Shown: positions 49,401 to 61,400 of the stretch, in pieces
Position numbering within the stretch: position 1 is the stretch's first letter
Layout: each line of letters begins with the position of its first letter
Notes under the pieces: generated by a model
The model's input: only the letters and a program-made list of their open reading frames with translations
Told to the model about the DNA's origin: nothing
Database searches by the model: none
Translations under genes and position numbers: made by a program
Assembly: GCA_947184155.2 (NCBI GenBank)
Contig: CAMXCT020001402.1
Span: 313,463-377,462 of the forward strand
Length of the DNA: 64,000 nt
Direction of reading: 5' to 3'
Source of the DNA: Cladocopium goreaui
Taxonomy: Eukaryota > Sar > Dinophyceae > Suessiales > Symbiodiniaceae

Positions 49401-52400
49401 GTCGGAGATGGCAATCTCCGAAGTTGAGGACTCCGGTCCAGGAACCTGAGTGCTGGGATCCTGGGCGCAAGGGTGCCGGGGCTCCGACACAGCAACGAAG
49501 ATTGCGATTCTGGCGAGCAGAAACTGCTCTCAAGTGACTTTGCACTAGGCTTTGCTGGGAACGTGAAGCCTGCGTCTCAGCAAGATGGAACCAGCCTTTG
49601 GGAAAGAAATCCAAGGTGTGCAACTTATTATTTATGCCGGATGGATTGCCGGATCCGATGCAAAACTCAGGCTGCTCAGGCAAAGACCAGGTTGGGGCAT
49701 CAAGGAAAGAGTCCGGAGACGAGGCTCGAGGACCAGGAACTGCAGCTTCACCGACTCGAAAGAAGGCAAGAAAAAAGACACTGATGAACCAAAATCGAGA
49801 AAGAAATCCAAAGGACACGGAACTTGTTTTGGGCACTCTTCTAAGTCCAGAGAAGAGCCCCGCCCGACCTAGTCAACCAGTCCTGGCCTTTTTAGCCATA
49901 AGAGCTTCAATCTGCTCCGTCTGCTTTGCAAAGTATGATTCCAACGACTTCGAAAGTCCATCCTGCAACGATGAAACTTCAGTGGAAACCTTGTTGATGG
50001 CTTGTCCCTGAATGGTCAGTGCCTGAGAACATGATGAGACTTCATTGACAACGTGGCTAAGGGCTTGACCTTGTTCTCCGATTCGTGCATGGCACTGGTC
50101 AATGGCTTGATGCAGCTGCTGGCTTTCTTGCTGCAACATGGCAATTTGTCCATTGCCCTCAGTGGCCCATTGTTCCAAACGAGCCCGATGCTCGATGAGG
50201 GATTGGACTTGCTGTTCGACTTGATCAACTCGGCCGCTGGTGTCAGTGGTCTGAAGTTCTTGAACAATGGTGGCCTTGACCTGATCACTCAATCGTTGCT
50301 CAACATCGTCAATCTTTTGTTGCACATGTTGAGAAGGGGGTGCAGGTGCTTTCGTGGAAACTGCTTGATATCCCCCCCAAGGATCACGACCCGAAGTCCA
50401 GGGATCGACTGCAGGAGTGGAGGCAGGTGCGGAGCGAACGGTACCAATGTGCTGCTTAGTCTTTGCAGTAGCGATCAGATGCTGAGTAGGCTGAGCTTGA
50501 AACTGGTCTTTCACCTTGGCAATGCTGACCCATCCATGTTGTGCCTGAATGAACTGGCTGGGTGGCGGAGCTTCGGCACCAACTGTCCACGCACGGCCCT
50601 GGGAACCTTTGCAAGGTTGCAAAGGCTTAGCACGCCATTGAATGGACTGCAAAGTTTCTGACAACGATTGCCGTTGAGTTCCAGCTGGCAAGGGTTCCAA
50701 TCGATACACTTCACGAATGACACAGTTGACAAAAGGTACCTGTGGCCTCAGTTCTTGATGGACTGTCTCATGGTGCTTCGCCAGGCATCTAACCCCATAC
50801 TTCAATCCAATGCGACATGCGGCTAGGCAATGGTCAATTGTCTTGACTTTGTGCATGATGTCTTGCAGACTGGATTGTGGCACCCAGACAACAGCAAAAG
50901 CGGGGTCTGCCCCAGGCGAATCTTGGCATCGTGGCTCAAAGAAAACTCCTTCCCCTCCGGATGCACTGTGCAGGTACGCAAACGATGACTCTGGGACACG
51001 GATGTAAACCGACATGACATCAGCATCGACAGGACTTGACTTGGATCCATCATTCTTTGTCCAGCGAAAAGCCCAGACATCGATGAGCCCTGATTCAACC
51101 CCAGATTCCTCAATTGACGGATGGAAAGCCCCGCAGAGCGAATCACAATCTGGGTTACGACACAACTTGAGGACAGAGAACTGCTGAACCAAAGAACGAA
51201 CCGGGTGTGCAATCATATCGTTCCAATCATGTGACAAAGTCCACAAGTCCTTGAAAACATGCAAACGAAAAACCCTGGTTGGAAAAACGGCCAATTCTGG
51301 TGCTTTCTGATTTGTGAGTCGATAAACTGCCTGATCACCCAATTGCACTGCGACCACATCGAGAATGATTGGCTCATTTGTGCCTCGGTAGATCGCAGGA
51401 ACACGCAAGGAGTTTGTCGGAAGTCCAAGTGGTGCAGCCTCAGGAAAGAGTCCAACAACCAACACTGAAAGACCTTCAGGGGAAATGGATTTTCCTTCTG
51501 CCAAAAAGGGTTGGATGTCTTGGTATGATCCGAACGCAATCCCTCGAGCATTTTTTTGCACATCTGTGATGTTAATTTGCTGGAGTGCTGTTCCATCATT
51601 AGTGATGAAAACTCCTGCTGGCAAGACAAGGCTCGCAGGGTCAAGCTGGATGGCCTGTGCTGACTTCTTGGGTTCTTTGCTTCGTTTGCCTTTCTTTCCA
51701 TCAGTTTCAACTCCAAATTGGGAAATTGAACGGTCCCGGATGTGGTTTTGGAGCTCTTCGTGAGTAACCCACATGAAAGGCTTGGGCCTAGAATTTCCAA
51801 GCTGTTTCAAAGACATCCATGTGTTCTTAGCTTGTAACGCACGAGTGATGGCGGCAAGTCCAAAAACCTTGATGGCTGCTTGGGCACGATTCTTGACTTC
51901 GGATGGGGGTACTCCATGTGATGGCAGAACCTGTTCTAAAGATCTGATGACAGCATTCTCCTCAGCCCCAAAACCAATTGGACTGTGGAGACTGGACATA
52001 CTACCACAGATAGCCAGACTCTCATGCAATGTCTCAAACTGCATCGCTTGATCCCAAGTCAAGAGTCCAAGCAAAAGTCCAAAATGTGCTAAAGCAATGG
52101 TGCCACATGAATCCTGTCGGGTCTGCGGAACTTCCCACGTGGTTTGGACAGTGATCCGCTGCACGTTCCAGGCTAACTTCAAGGCTTCCACAACTGGAGT
52201 CAACTTTTGAATGTTGGTGCATGCCAGTCCGTCGAACTGAGTAATGCTCAAACCATCCTGTTGATACTGACAGTGCAAAAAAGTCCAATGGCGGTCGATC
52301 AAAACAAAGATGTACAACTGATCACCTGTCGCCTGAAAAGGTTTGGTCTCACAAACAAAATCCAAGCCTGCTTCATGGCCAATGCTCACTACCTTGATCT

Positions 52401-55400
52401 GGTCAACCCCAAAATCCAAAGGTCGGCTGCAAGTCCAAGCCCTTGAGAAATCCAATAGAAACTTGGCCGTAAGTCCAAGGCCTAGGTCTGAATTGCCTGA
52501 CATGGAAACCGAGTGAGGCAGTTGAGCCGAAGAAAGTCCATAAAGCAGAGTGAGTGAGCATGTCGCTGCGGTGTCCCCATTGCAGTCTGGGAAGTCCAAA
52601 ACGCGATGTTGCTGCAGTGCCAATGCAACATGACTGGGCAAATTCAACTCACAGTCCAGCAGTGCAAAAATGCGCTCCAATGTGCCTGGAAGTCCAAACT
52701 CATTTCCACGCTGGATATAGGTCTCGGATGACCATTGTCTGCCACTGGCAGCCTTTGCCCTGAAGGCCAAATAAGCTGCTGATGCCGACACTTGACTTTC
52801 GGGCTCAAAGAACAAGACGCACGGAAATCTTGAGCAAATTCCATCCCCACTGTTCTAGAACAATGGCATAAACACTTGTGTGCGACACGGAGAGCCATGC
52901 TCGCAAATGGTCTTCAGCAGTACTAGGCCACAACTCAACCACCGCAGCTGCAAAAGAAGGAAGCCAGACAGTCAGGGATTGGAAGTCCGATCCAGCCCAG
53001 GAAACCAACAAATTTGACTTGACCAATTGGTCCACATGCCAGAGACCAGTACCACCCCAAGTTTCGGTGACACAAAGACCCGGAGTTCTGTGGACAGAGT
53101 CAAAACCAAGTCCATCAAGTCTCATGAGCAGCTCAAATTCCACTTCCGCAGGGTCAAGTTGCACGACAATCACGATCCAAGCTTGAACCCGATCTTTGAT
53201 ATCAATTTGAGCCTGGTGTTCATTGACAACTGACTTGTAACCGACAATGCCAACCCAAGAAAGCGCAGCGGCAATCGAAAAACTGGCCGGGACGACGTAC
53301 AGTTTCCGGACCCCAAGGTGATCAATCAGGACAGGCACTGGTTGAACTGGGAAGTCAGTGAACGAAGTTTCCAAGGTGACCTGATACGTCCGTTCTTGCA
53401 CGTAAGCCCATTCTGGCAGTTCCAGGCCTTGACAGCTGAGACTGATTTTGCGGGGATCCAATTGCAAAGTGGCTTCTGCTCGAATCAAGTCTCTGATGGT
53501 CTCTCCAGTATGGAAAGAAACTGAAACCTGGCCTTGTGGGAAATCCAAAATGGCTTGACTAACACCTGGTATTGGGCTTGGCCAGGTGACATCACGGTGC
53601 AAAACAATGGCCTGCAAATATCGACAAATGCATTCCCTTGGTGCAATGTCGTGCATCAGATGAAAGCCTTGATACAGTTGAGACAAAATCCAAATCACCT
53701 GGACCGGGGACACTGAGTTTCCAAGCAAACACAACTGCGCCCGGCAATCAGAAAGAACACACTGCAAAGGAGGAAACCCAAGCAAAAACTGAAGCTCTTT
53801 GGGATGGATATGTCTTGATGCATGAGGCCACAGACCCGAGATGATTTCCACTCCTCGCAAACCCTTAGCTTTCAAAGTACGTGGGTGAAAACCTTGAGCT
53901 CGGCAATTGCATGGGCATTTGTATAGAGCACTACCCCACGAATGCAATGCTGTCGGAAGTGGCTGGCTCAAGTCAACCCTTCTATCAGTACTTCCATATG
54001 CAGGGTCTTTATAAGTCTGCGATTCCATCTCTGTCCACCGAAGTTGATGTTCTTCCGCATCATTCCAAGTTGGCCATTGGGTAAAAGGGATCAAATCTCC
54101 TACAACTGGCGCAGGGCTCAATTTTGGCATCTCTTGCAAATGAAATCCAAAGCACTCAGGGATCACCAATGCAAACCACCGTGTACGTCTGGAGGGCCAG
54201 GTGTCATGGAGGTGGACAATCCTTTGATGGATAGTGAAATTCATCAAATTGGCAAACTCGTGCAAAACAGCTTGAGTCCCCTGATCTGTGTATGCTTCGG
54301 GCACACACTCCAAGCAAACTCCTGAAACTTGGAGATAGTACGCCGCTCGCAACAGAGCAGGCAGAACCATACTTCGACTATCCGACTGACGCCTTTGTGC
54401 TCCTTGTCTCGAGAGAGGTTGGCATGGGAAGCCTCCAACCAGCAAAGGCTGCACGCCAGAGAGGCACTGCTGGATATGCATTTCAAAGATTGTTTCACTC
54501 AAAGTGATATCTCCAAGGACAGCTGTGGCAGCATGATTCAACCTGTACGCAGACAGAGCAAGAGGACAGAGATCGACGGCGGAAACAACGCGGCCAGGGA
54601 GTCCACAGGCCGAATGCAGAAAATCCATGGCAGTAGAAAAACCCCCCATGCCACAACAAACGTCATGGACGAATCCAAGATCACGAAAATCAAACGTCTT
54701 ATGTTTTTGGGGGGGAAGCCAGGGTCTGGAGTCAACATCTCGGCATCTTGCACCTTGCGTCCTGATCGTTTGACATTGTAGAGGGTCATCAGACCTTCTC
54801 CCTGCACACCCTCATGAGGGATGGCCACACGAGTGCCGAACTGACATTCGACACCGAACAAATGATCACCCAACCTGCTGTCAAAATTGACCAAAACATT
54901 GATGTTCACACCCACAGGATGCTTCGAAACCGAAATGATATCCATGGCAACACAACTACCCTCGATCGTTCAGCCGACACGGTAAGACCTCTGGTAGGGG
55001 GATCGAGCCCAAACTAACATAGATGGTATAAACTTACCATTCCCAGGAAAATGGGTGGTTTATCATTGTTTTAAATTTTAGCCACATGATTGGATGATAA
55101 TCCCAGATAATCCCGAAATCTCATCAAAAATCCGTCGAACATCTCTCCAGGCATCGTCTCAGCCGCCGATCTCCGCGCCTTCGTGGAAAAATTGGACGCC
55201 AAGGGACCCACAGAGCGTGGCGAGGCCGGGACAGATTTCATCAATCAATGGAATTTAACATATTAACCATCATTCAACGGGATTTAATGGCATTGAATGG
55301 AATCTTAATTGGGATTTAATGGAATCTTAATTGGGATCTAATGGGATTTAATGGGATTTAATGGGATCTTAATGGGATTCAATGGGATTTAATGGAATCT

Positions 55401-58400
55401 TAATTGGGATGGTGGGAATAGAATGGCCATATAACCATGGGTGAAATATGAATGGGGACCCCCAGTGGGATTGCTCCAACCCACGGATCAGTTGTTTGCC
55501 TCTCTTGTACCTCGGGTGTTGGGAGCAATCCTGAACAGGGGAGGGAGCTCATGGAATTTAATAGGGATATATTTGGATTTAATGGGGATATCATGGAATT
55601 GAATATGGAGAGTGGTCTCGTTTTTTTGTCACTGGTCCAATAAGAGGGATTTTTAGGTGGTACGATGGTGATATAATGGAATATCTCTGGATGGAGTTTT
55701 GCTGGTTCTGGGATATATTAATGGATGAATAGGAATTAATGGGATATCAATGGAAATATCATGGGAGAATATAATTAACCATATGTGATATGGATAATAT
55801 ATCTGGATGAATTATAATGACCTCACTGTTGCTTTACTGGAATGATGATGACGATTTGGGGGAATCATCCCCAAATAGTCTTATTTCGGAAATTTTCGTG
55901 TTAGCGATTGTTCAGCCAGATATGTGCAATGGTCAAAAGTTGTGTTCGAGCACAAAACACTGTGATTTCATAGGGATATGCAAGAGGATCTAGTGGCGTA
56001 TATACCCTCTGGCAATTTAACAGTTTGCTATTGAAAATGGCCCATTATGTTTGTTAATTTACCTATTACAAATGGCGATTTTCGCTATGTTAGTTTCCCA
56101 GATGGTAGAACAACAATCAGAAAGCAGATGATATAACCATATTGGGGGATGATCATCAAATCCATAGAGGTATGTCATCCCATATTATATGCTTCCCATG
56201 GGATAGATGACATCCAAACAAACCGTGTTTTGACTCCACAAAAAATCATGAGCTTCAAAATAGACCACTCCCCAAAGTGGATGGATTCTGGTTTTAGAAT
56301 GTACATATGAATGTACCATACTCCTAGATATTTCCAAAACAACAAGTTTTGTCTGAAAAATTCTAGGAACACCCCTTTCCACTGATGAAAATCATCCTGT
56401 TCCCCCATGATTTCATCGTCATTGTTATTCGGACAAAGCCACGCAACGAGCCATCATCCCACGGTGATCCCAAGGTGGGGCGGAAAGTGGTGGCAAGAGC
56501 TTGGGTGGAGACTTGGCCTATGGAAAATATGAGGCTTTGAAGGATCAACATGTGGTAAGTTCTCTTTTTTTTGGACAATCCCAGTTCTGAATTTCTGGAT
56601 CGATACCTAGTTTGTTCATAGTTATAGCATGTTATAGCCTGTAAATACCATAGTTTTGGGAGGAACATGAATGAACACCAGCTATTTCCAGCTGTTTCTC
56701 TCCCGGCTAAGGATGCCGAGTTTGCGCCTCAGAGTTTCCAGCATCATTGACAAAGTTTAGCTACCGGGGATGCCCAAAATCCCATTTTTGGATGAGGAAA
56801 ACCTTCTGGTTATGACTAACAGTTTGCCATGGTTATTACGATAGCCCATAGAAATAGATGGTTTACCTATTAATAGCATGGTGATTTCCATGGCGAACTG
56901 TTAAATAACCAGATGGTAATCCATAAGAAATTCCCATTTTGGATTGGTTTTCAGATTTTCCCCCCCCATTCCGGTGACTTCTCCCCTTCAACCGTCCCGT
57001 CGACCCACGTCACCAGGTTTAAGGCTCGTCTTCTGACAGACGCCAACAGCGCCTGCGCCTCCATCGGGGTCAACGCAGTGAATCCCACAGCACCCACACA
57101 GCTGGTGGTCTTCGAACAAACGCCCAAGGTGCGCGAGCCGAGCGGGCGTGAAGTAATGTGGGTCAAACATGGAAAAACAATGCCATAAACTTACCACCGA
57201 CTGGGAATGGTAAGTTTATATGGTAAGTTTATACATGTTTATACCACCTATACTTTGATGGTGATGACTGGGGGACGGCTTATCACTTTTTTACCCACAC
57301 TAATGGATATCAAACTATGGTTTATACCATCTATACCTCATATATTTATGGGAAAATTATGGGGATATGACTGGTTACACTAGAATGACAATTAAGTTAC
57401 CAGTAGTACCGCACAAGGCGGTGGCGGAAGTTTCAAAAATAGGAAACCTATAGGAGAGGTTGGTTGTTGTGAATCAGGGATGGCAGAGCGAATCCACTGA
57501 TGGACCGAAAGGTGCTTGATCTCTTTCACTCTTTCTCTCTCTTTCTCTCTTTTTCTCTCTGTTTCTCTATCTTTCTCTGATTATCTACCGACCTACCTAC
57601 TGATCTATCTGTCTACCTATCTATTTATCTACCTATATATCTATCTCCCTATCTATCTATCTATCTATCTATCCATCCATCCATCCATCCATCTATCTAT
57701 CTCTCTCTCTCTCTTTCATCTGTCTAGCTGTCTACCTGTCTATCTGTCTATCTATCTATCTGTCTATCTGTCTACCATCTATCTGTGGTGCAGTGTCATT
57801 CAGTGTAATGTAGTGCAGTGTAATGTAGTGTAGTGGAGTGTAGTGGAATGTAGTGTAGTGTAATGTAGTGTAGCGTAGTGTAATTTAGTGTAGTGGAGTG
57901 TCGTGGAAGGTAGTGTAGTGTAATGTAGTGTAGTGGAGTGTAGTGGAATGTAGTGTAATGTAGTATAATTTAGTGTAGTGGAGTGTAGTGGAGTGTAGTT
58001 GTGTAGTTGGAGTTGTAGTTGTAGTGTAGTGGAGTGTAGTGTGGAGTAAAGTAGTGTAATGTAGTGTAGTGGAATGTAGTGTAGTGTAGTGCAATGTAGT
58101 GTAGTGGAGTGTAGTTGTGTAGTTGTAGTTGTAGTGGAGTGTAGTGTAGTGTAATGTAGTGAAGTGTAGTGGAAGGTAGTGTAGTGTAGTGTAATGTAGT
58201 GGAGTGTAGTGTAGTGTAATGTAGTGAAGTGTAGTGGAAGGTAGTGTAGTGTAGTGTAACGTAGTGTAGTGGAGTGTAGTGTAGTGTAATGTAGTGAAGT
58301 GTAGTGGAAGGTAGCGTAGTGTAGTGTAGTGTAATGTAGTGCAGTGTAATGTAGTGTAGTGGAGTGTAGTGGAATGTAGTTGTGTAGTTGTAGTTGTAGT

Positions 58401-61400
58401 TGTAGTGTAGTGGAGTGTAGTGTAGTGTAATGTAGTGAAGTGTAGTGGAAGGTAGTGTAGTGTAGAGTAATGTAGTGTAGTGTAGTGGAGTGGAGTGTAG
58501 TGTAGTGTAATGTAGTGTAGTGTAGTGTAATGTAGCGTAGTGGAGTGTAGTGGAGTGTAGTTGTGTAGTTGTAGTTAGGGTAGTGGAGTGTAGTGTAATG
58601 TAGTGTAGTGAAGCGAAGCGAAGGGACATCTGAACCTCCAAAAGTGGTCCGAACCCCTAGTGCTTTTAACATTTTGACTTCGAAATGTGCTTCGCACCAC
58701 AACGGCGTGCACTTTTTCCACATCGGAACCTCCAAAAGTGGTCCGAACCCCTTGTGTTTTGTACATTTTGACTTGGAAAATGTGCTTCGCGCCACAACGC
58801 CGTGCACTTTTCGACATCTCAACTTCCAAAAAAAGTCGTCGAGAATGGTGGGCTTTGTTACATTTTACTTCCAAATGTGCTTCGCGCCACAACGCCGTGC
58901 ACTTTTTCGTCATCTCAACTTCCAAAACTGCTCCGAACCCCTCAGTTTTTAACACATTTTACTTCCAAATGTGCTTCGCGCCACAACGCCGTGCACTTTT
59001 TCAACATCTCAACTTCCAAAAGTGGTCCGATCCTGAGGTGCTTTGTACCTTTTCACTTCGAAATGGGCTTGCGCCACAACGGCGTGCAACTTTTCATCTC
59101 TCATCTCCCCAGATGTCTCCGCACCCGCCGCTTTAGCGAGCCTACTTTTCAACCCTCCGGGGCCACAAAACCACGAAAAAACACACTGTTTCGAGACTTT
59201 CCTACCTTTTCGCGCGCCTGCATCTTCTTTCTTCTGATCTTTTCTCTTCTGACTCTTCTCCCTACTGACTGCTTTTTCATCTCTCCATATTGTCGGAAGT
59301 TTGACTTCTAAACTTCCTTCGATTAATGGATATAACATTATACAACCACTATGACAACGAGTATCTTACTATATCTCTATGTTAGGATATGGAGCTATAA
59401 CTACGTTTATTGATGGTTATTGATGGATATACCTATGGGCTGTTAATCCCCATGCTTGTTGGGATATGGGGCCCCGAAAAAAACTATGGTGAAATCTATC
59501 CATTTGTAACCGGAAGAAGAATTCAATGGAACTGCGGCAAAGAGAATTTCAACTTTGGGTCACTGAAATCCAAGACCTCCGCAGTGAACCACTCAAGTCG
59601 CGCCATAGGAGCATCACTTGATCGTGTGTACCCTTTGCCACTTGGATCACTTGGCTGGGGGTATCCCTGTGGGGACCTCAAAGTTTCTGTATGTTTCTGT
59701 TAGGGTCAGACAAACACAGGGATGAAAAGCCAGGGAGTCATGTGCATCATGATGTTTGGAATCCTGCCGGAGAACTATGGTCAGTGGCCTCATTTCTTGG
59801 TCAAAGTGACCTTTTTTCATCCAAAAATTCTGAATGTATTTTGGCTGTTGCCACTGTTGCCCAAACTCTCACTTCAGTTGAGTTGGGTTGAATTCTTGTT
59901 TTCTTGCTTTGAATCGCCGTTCCGTTGTTGCTTCAGTCCCATGAATTTCTCTTGGTTCCATCCCAAGGTGTTTTTTTTTCGATCGCTTCGACGCTCAAGG
60001 CAGCTGTTACCCTTTGCCACTGCTGGGACTCTCCCCTGACTGGTGCGAACCATTGGAGATGGATGGAGGTTCAAGGAAAATCTACAGGAAACCTTGGCCG
60101 TAAACGGCCTTAGCCTCTGGTAAACTGACATAGCTATGGAAAATCACCATTCTTAAAAGGTAAAGCAACTATAAATGGGCCATGTTCAATAGCTAAGTTA
60201 AATTACCAGAGGGTACCATCTAAAATCTACAGGCTGTTTCCGGTAATTTGTCTAATCAATTCCAGGATTGGATGGAGTGGCTTCCACATTTTTCCAACCC
60301 CATCTGAGGATAGAACAACCGTTTGGGATGATTCCTGTAATGAAGTGCCGGATTACCATGATAGGTGACTTGCCAATACTTGCCATACAGCTTCAGGAAA
60401 AGAACTTCATCTGCTGGAAACCTGTTGCCGAAATTTCCAGGGCGAACGCCGTGTTTTTTTTCTGAGTCGAAGCTCCAAGGCGTTCCAAGGCACTGTCCCC
60501 AATGATGATCCCGCTGTTTCAGATATCGATGTGCTTCGGGTGTAAAGTTGGGGTTTGGATATCCTAAAAACTGTACCCTACATCCAGCCCCAGCATAACT
60601 TGGGATTGCCAGTTAACTGCTTGAGGGATTCACCCAACGATTTAACAGTTTTTTTGTCCCCATAGCTGTGGTCTGGCCCGTGCCCAGAAAAAAATCCCAT
60701 CAATACGTATGGACATCTTTCAACTTTTTGTTATCTGGTTGGTGGTTTTCAAACATTTTTCAAGATGGTTAAAACCACCAACCAGTCATGTAAATATGCA
60801 GTTATATCAGTCAATTCATGCTAATTCCATCATGTTTGTTCGTGTTTTGTTATAGCTTCATCCTGAATGTTACCATTAAAAATTTACCCGTTGTGACTTG
60901 ACTGAAATAACATGGCTTGTCTCCCAACATCTGATGGATTAGCACCTCATGTTTTCTTTTCCCAAAAAAAAATATGGCCAAAATGTTCCGAAGTCGGACA
61001 ATGGGTTTATACTGCCATTCGCCATTCTTCAAGCTGGATATTATCCATATATCCACAACATGCCATATCATACTGTCATTCACCATAAACAATGGGTTTA
61101 TCATGGTTTATCCATATCACAATATGAACAGGGCTGGAATTCCACACCATGGTCCAGGTACAAGTCCCGGGAGTACCGCAGCCGCGCAGTGCGTGAGCCA
61201 AGGATGGTCTTGAAGGAGTTTGGCACGGAGCTGTCGAAAGATGTGCAGGTGCCATGCGTGTTGTTTTTGTTGGGGGTTCACCAATAAGAATTCTGATTTG
61301 AGCAACAAAAATTAGATGATTTCTCATGGTGATTGAATTGTTGATTGAATATGATTGAATGGGATAATGGAAATATCGTGAGAATTTCATGGAAGGCAAT

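Larger units (their letters stand above)
44789..55015 (-). mobile_element. LINE-type retrotransposon carrying a DNA methyltransferase and a Ulp1-like peptidase
   Basis: A 10,227-bp insertion is bounded by a perfect 15-bp target-site duplication. On the minus strand it begins AGTTTGGGCTCGATCCCC, has its first ATG at 54945 (GCCATGG context) and ends GCCTCAAGCCGTGCGCAA without a poly-A tail. The coding order is DNA C5-methyltransferase, a 980-codon protein with a C48-like peptidase signature and C-terminal coiled coil, EEP endonuclease, reverse transcriptase, CCHC knuckle and RNase H. Domain order from endonuclease onward is that of a LINE with RNase H. Only a handful of single-base frame changes and two in-frame stops interrupt about 10 kb, so the insertion is fairly young or some breaks are recoding sites. 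It sits antisense in an intron of the nitrile hydratase gene. Retrotransposon-encoded methyltransferases are established in Symbiodinium-type dinoflagellates; the peptidase companion is the less expected part. Confidence 0.92.

Noticed and set aside
49724-49755. 2A-like self-cleaving peptide at EAAVPGPR
   Set aside because: The Asn of NPGP is Val and the acidic residue is one position too far away, so it does not meet the 2A consensus.
54704-54715. Canonical -1 ribosomal frameshift heptamer
   Set aside because: The C7A5 run does not fit X XXY YYZ in the incoming frame; an indel is equally likely, so only a frame change is claimed.
56951-57197. Minus-strand ORFs over NHase exon 13
   Set aside because: The plus strand here matches the NHase alpha motif FKARLLTDAN; the minus frames are shadows.
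57800-58822. 340-codon minus-strand ORF rich in Thr, His, Tyr and Leu
   Set aside because: It is the translation of the TAGTG/TAATG array; neighbouring frames are also open and composition is pure repeat.
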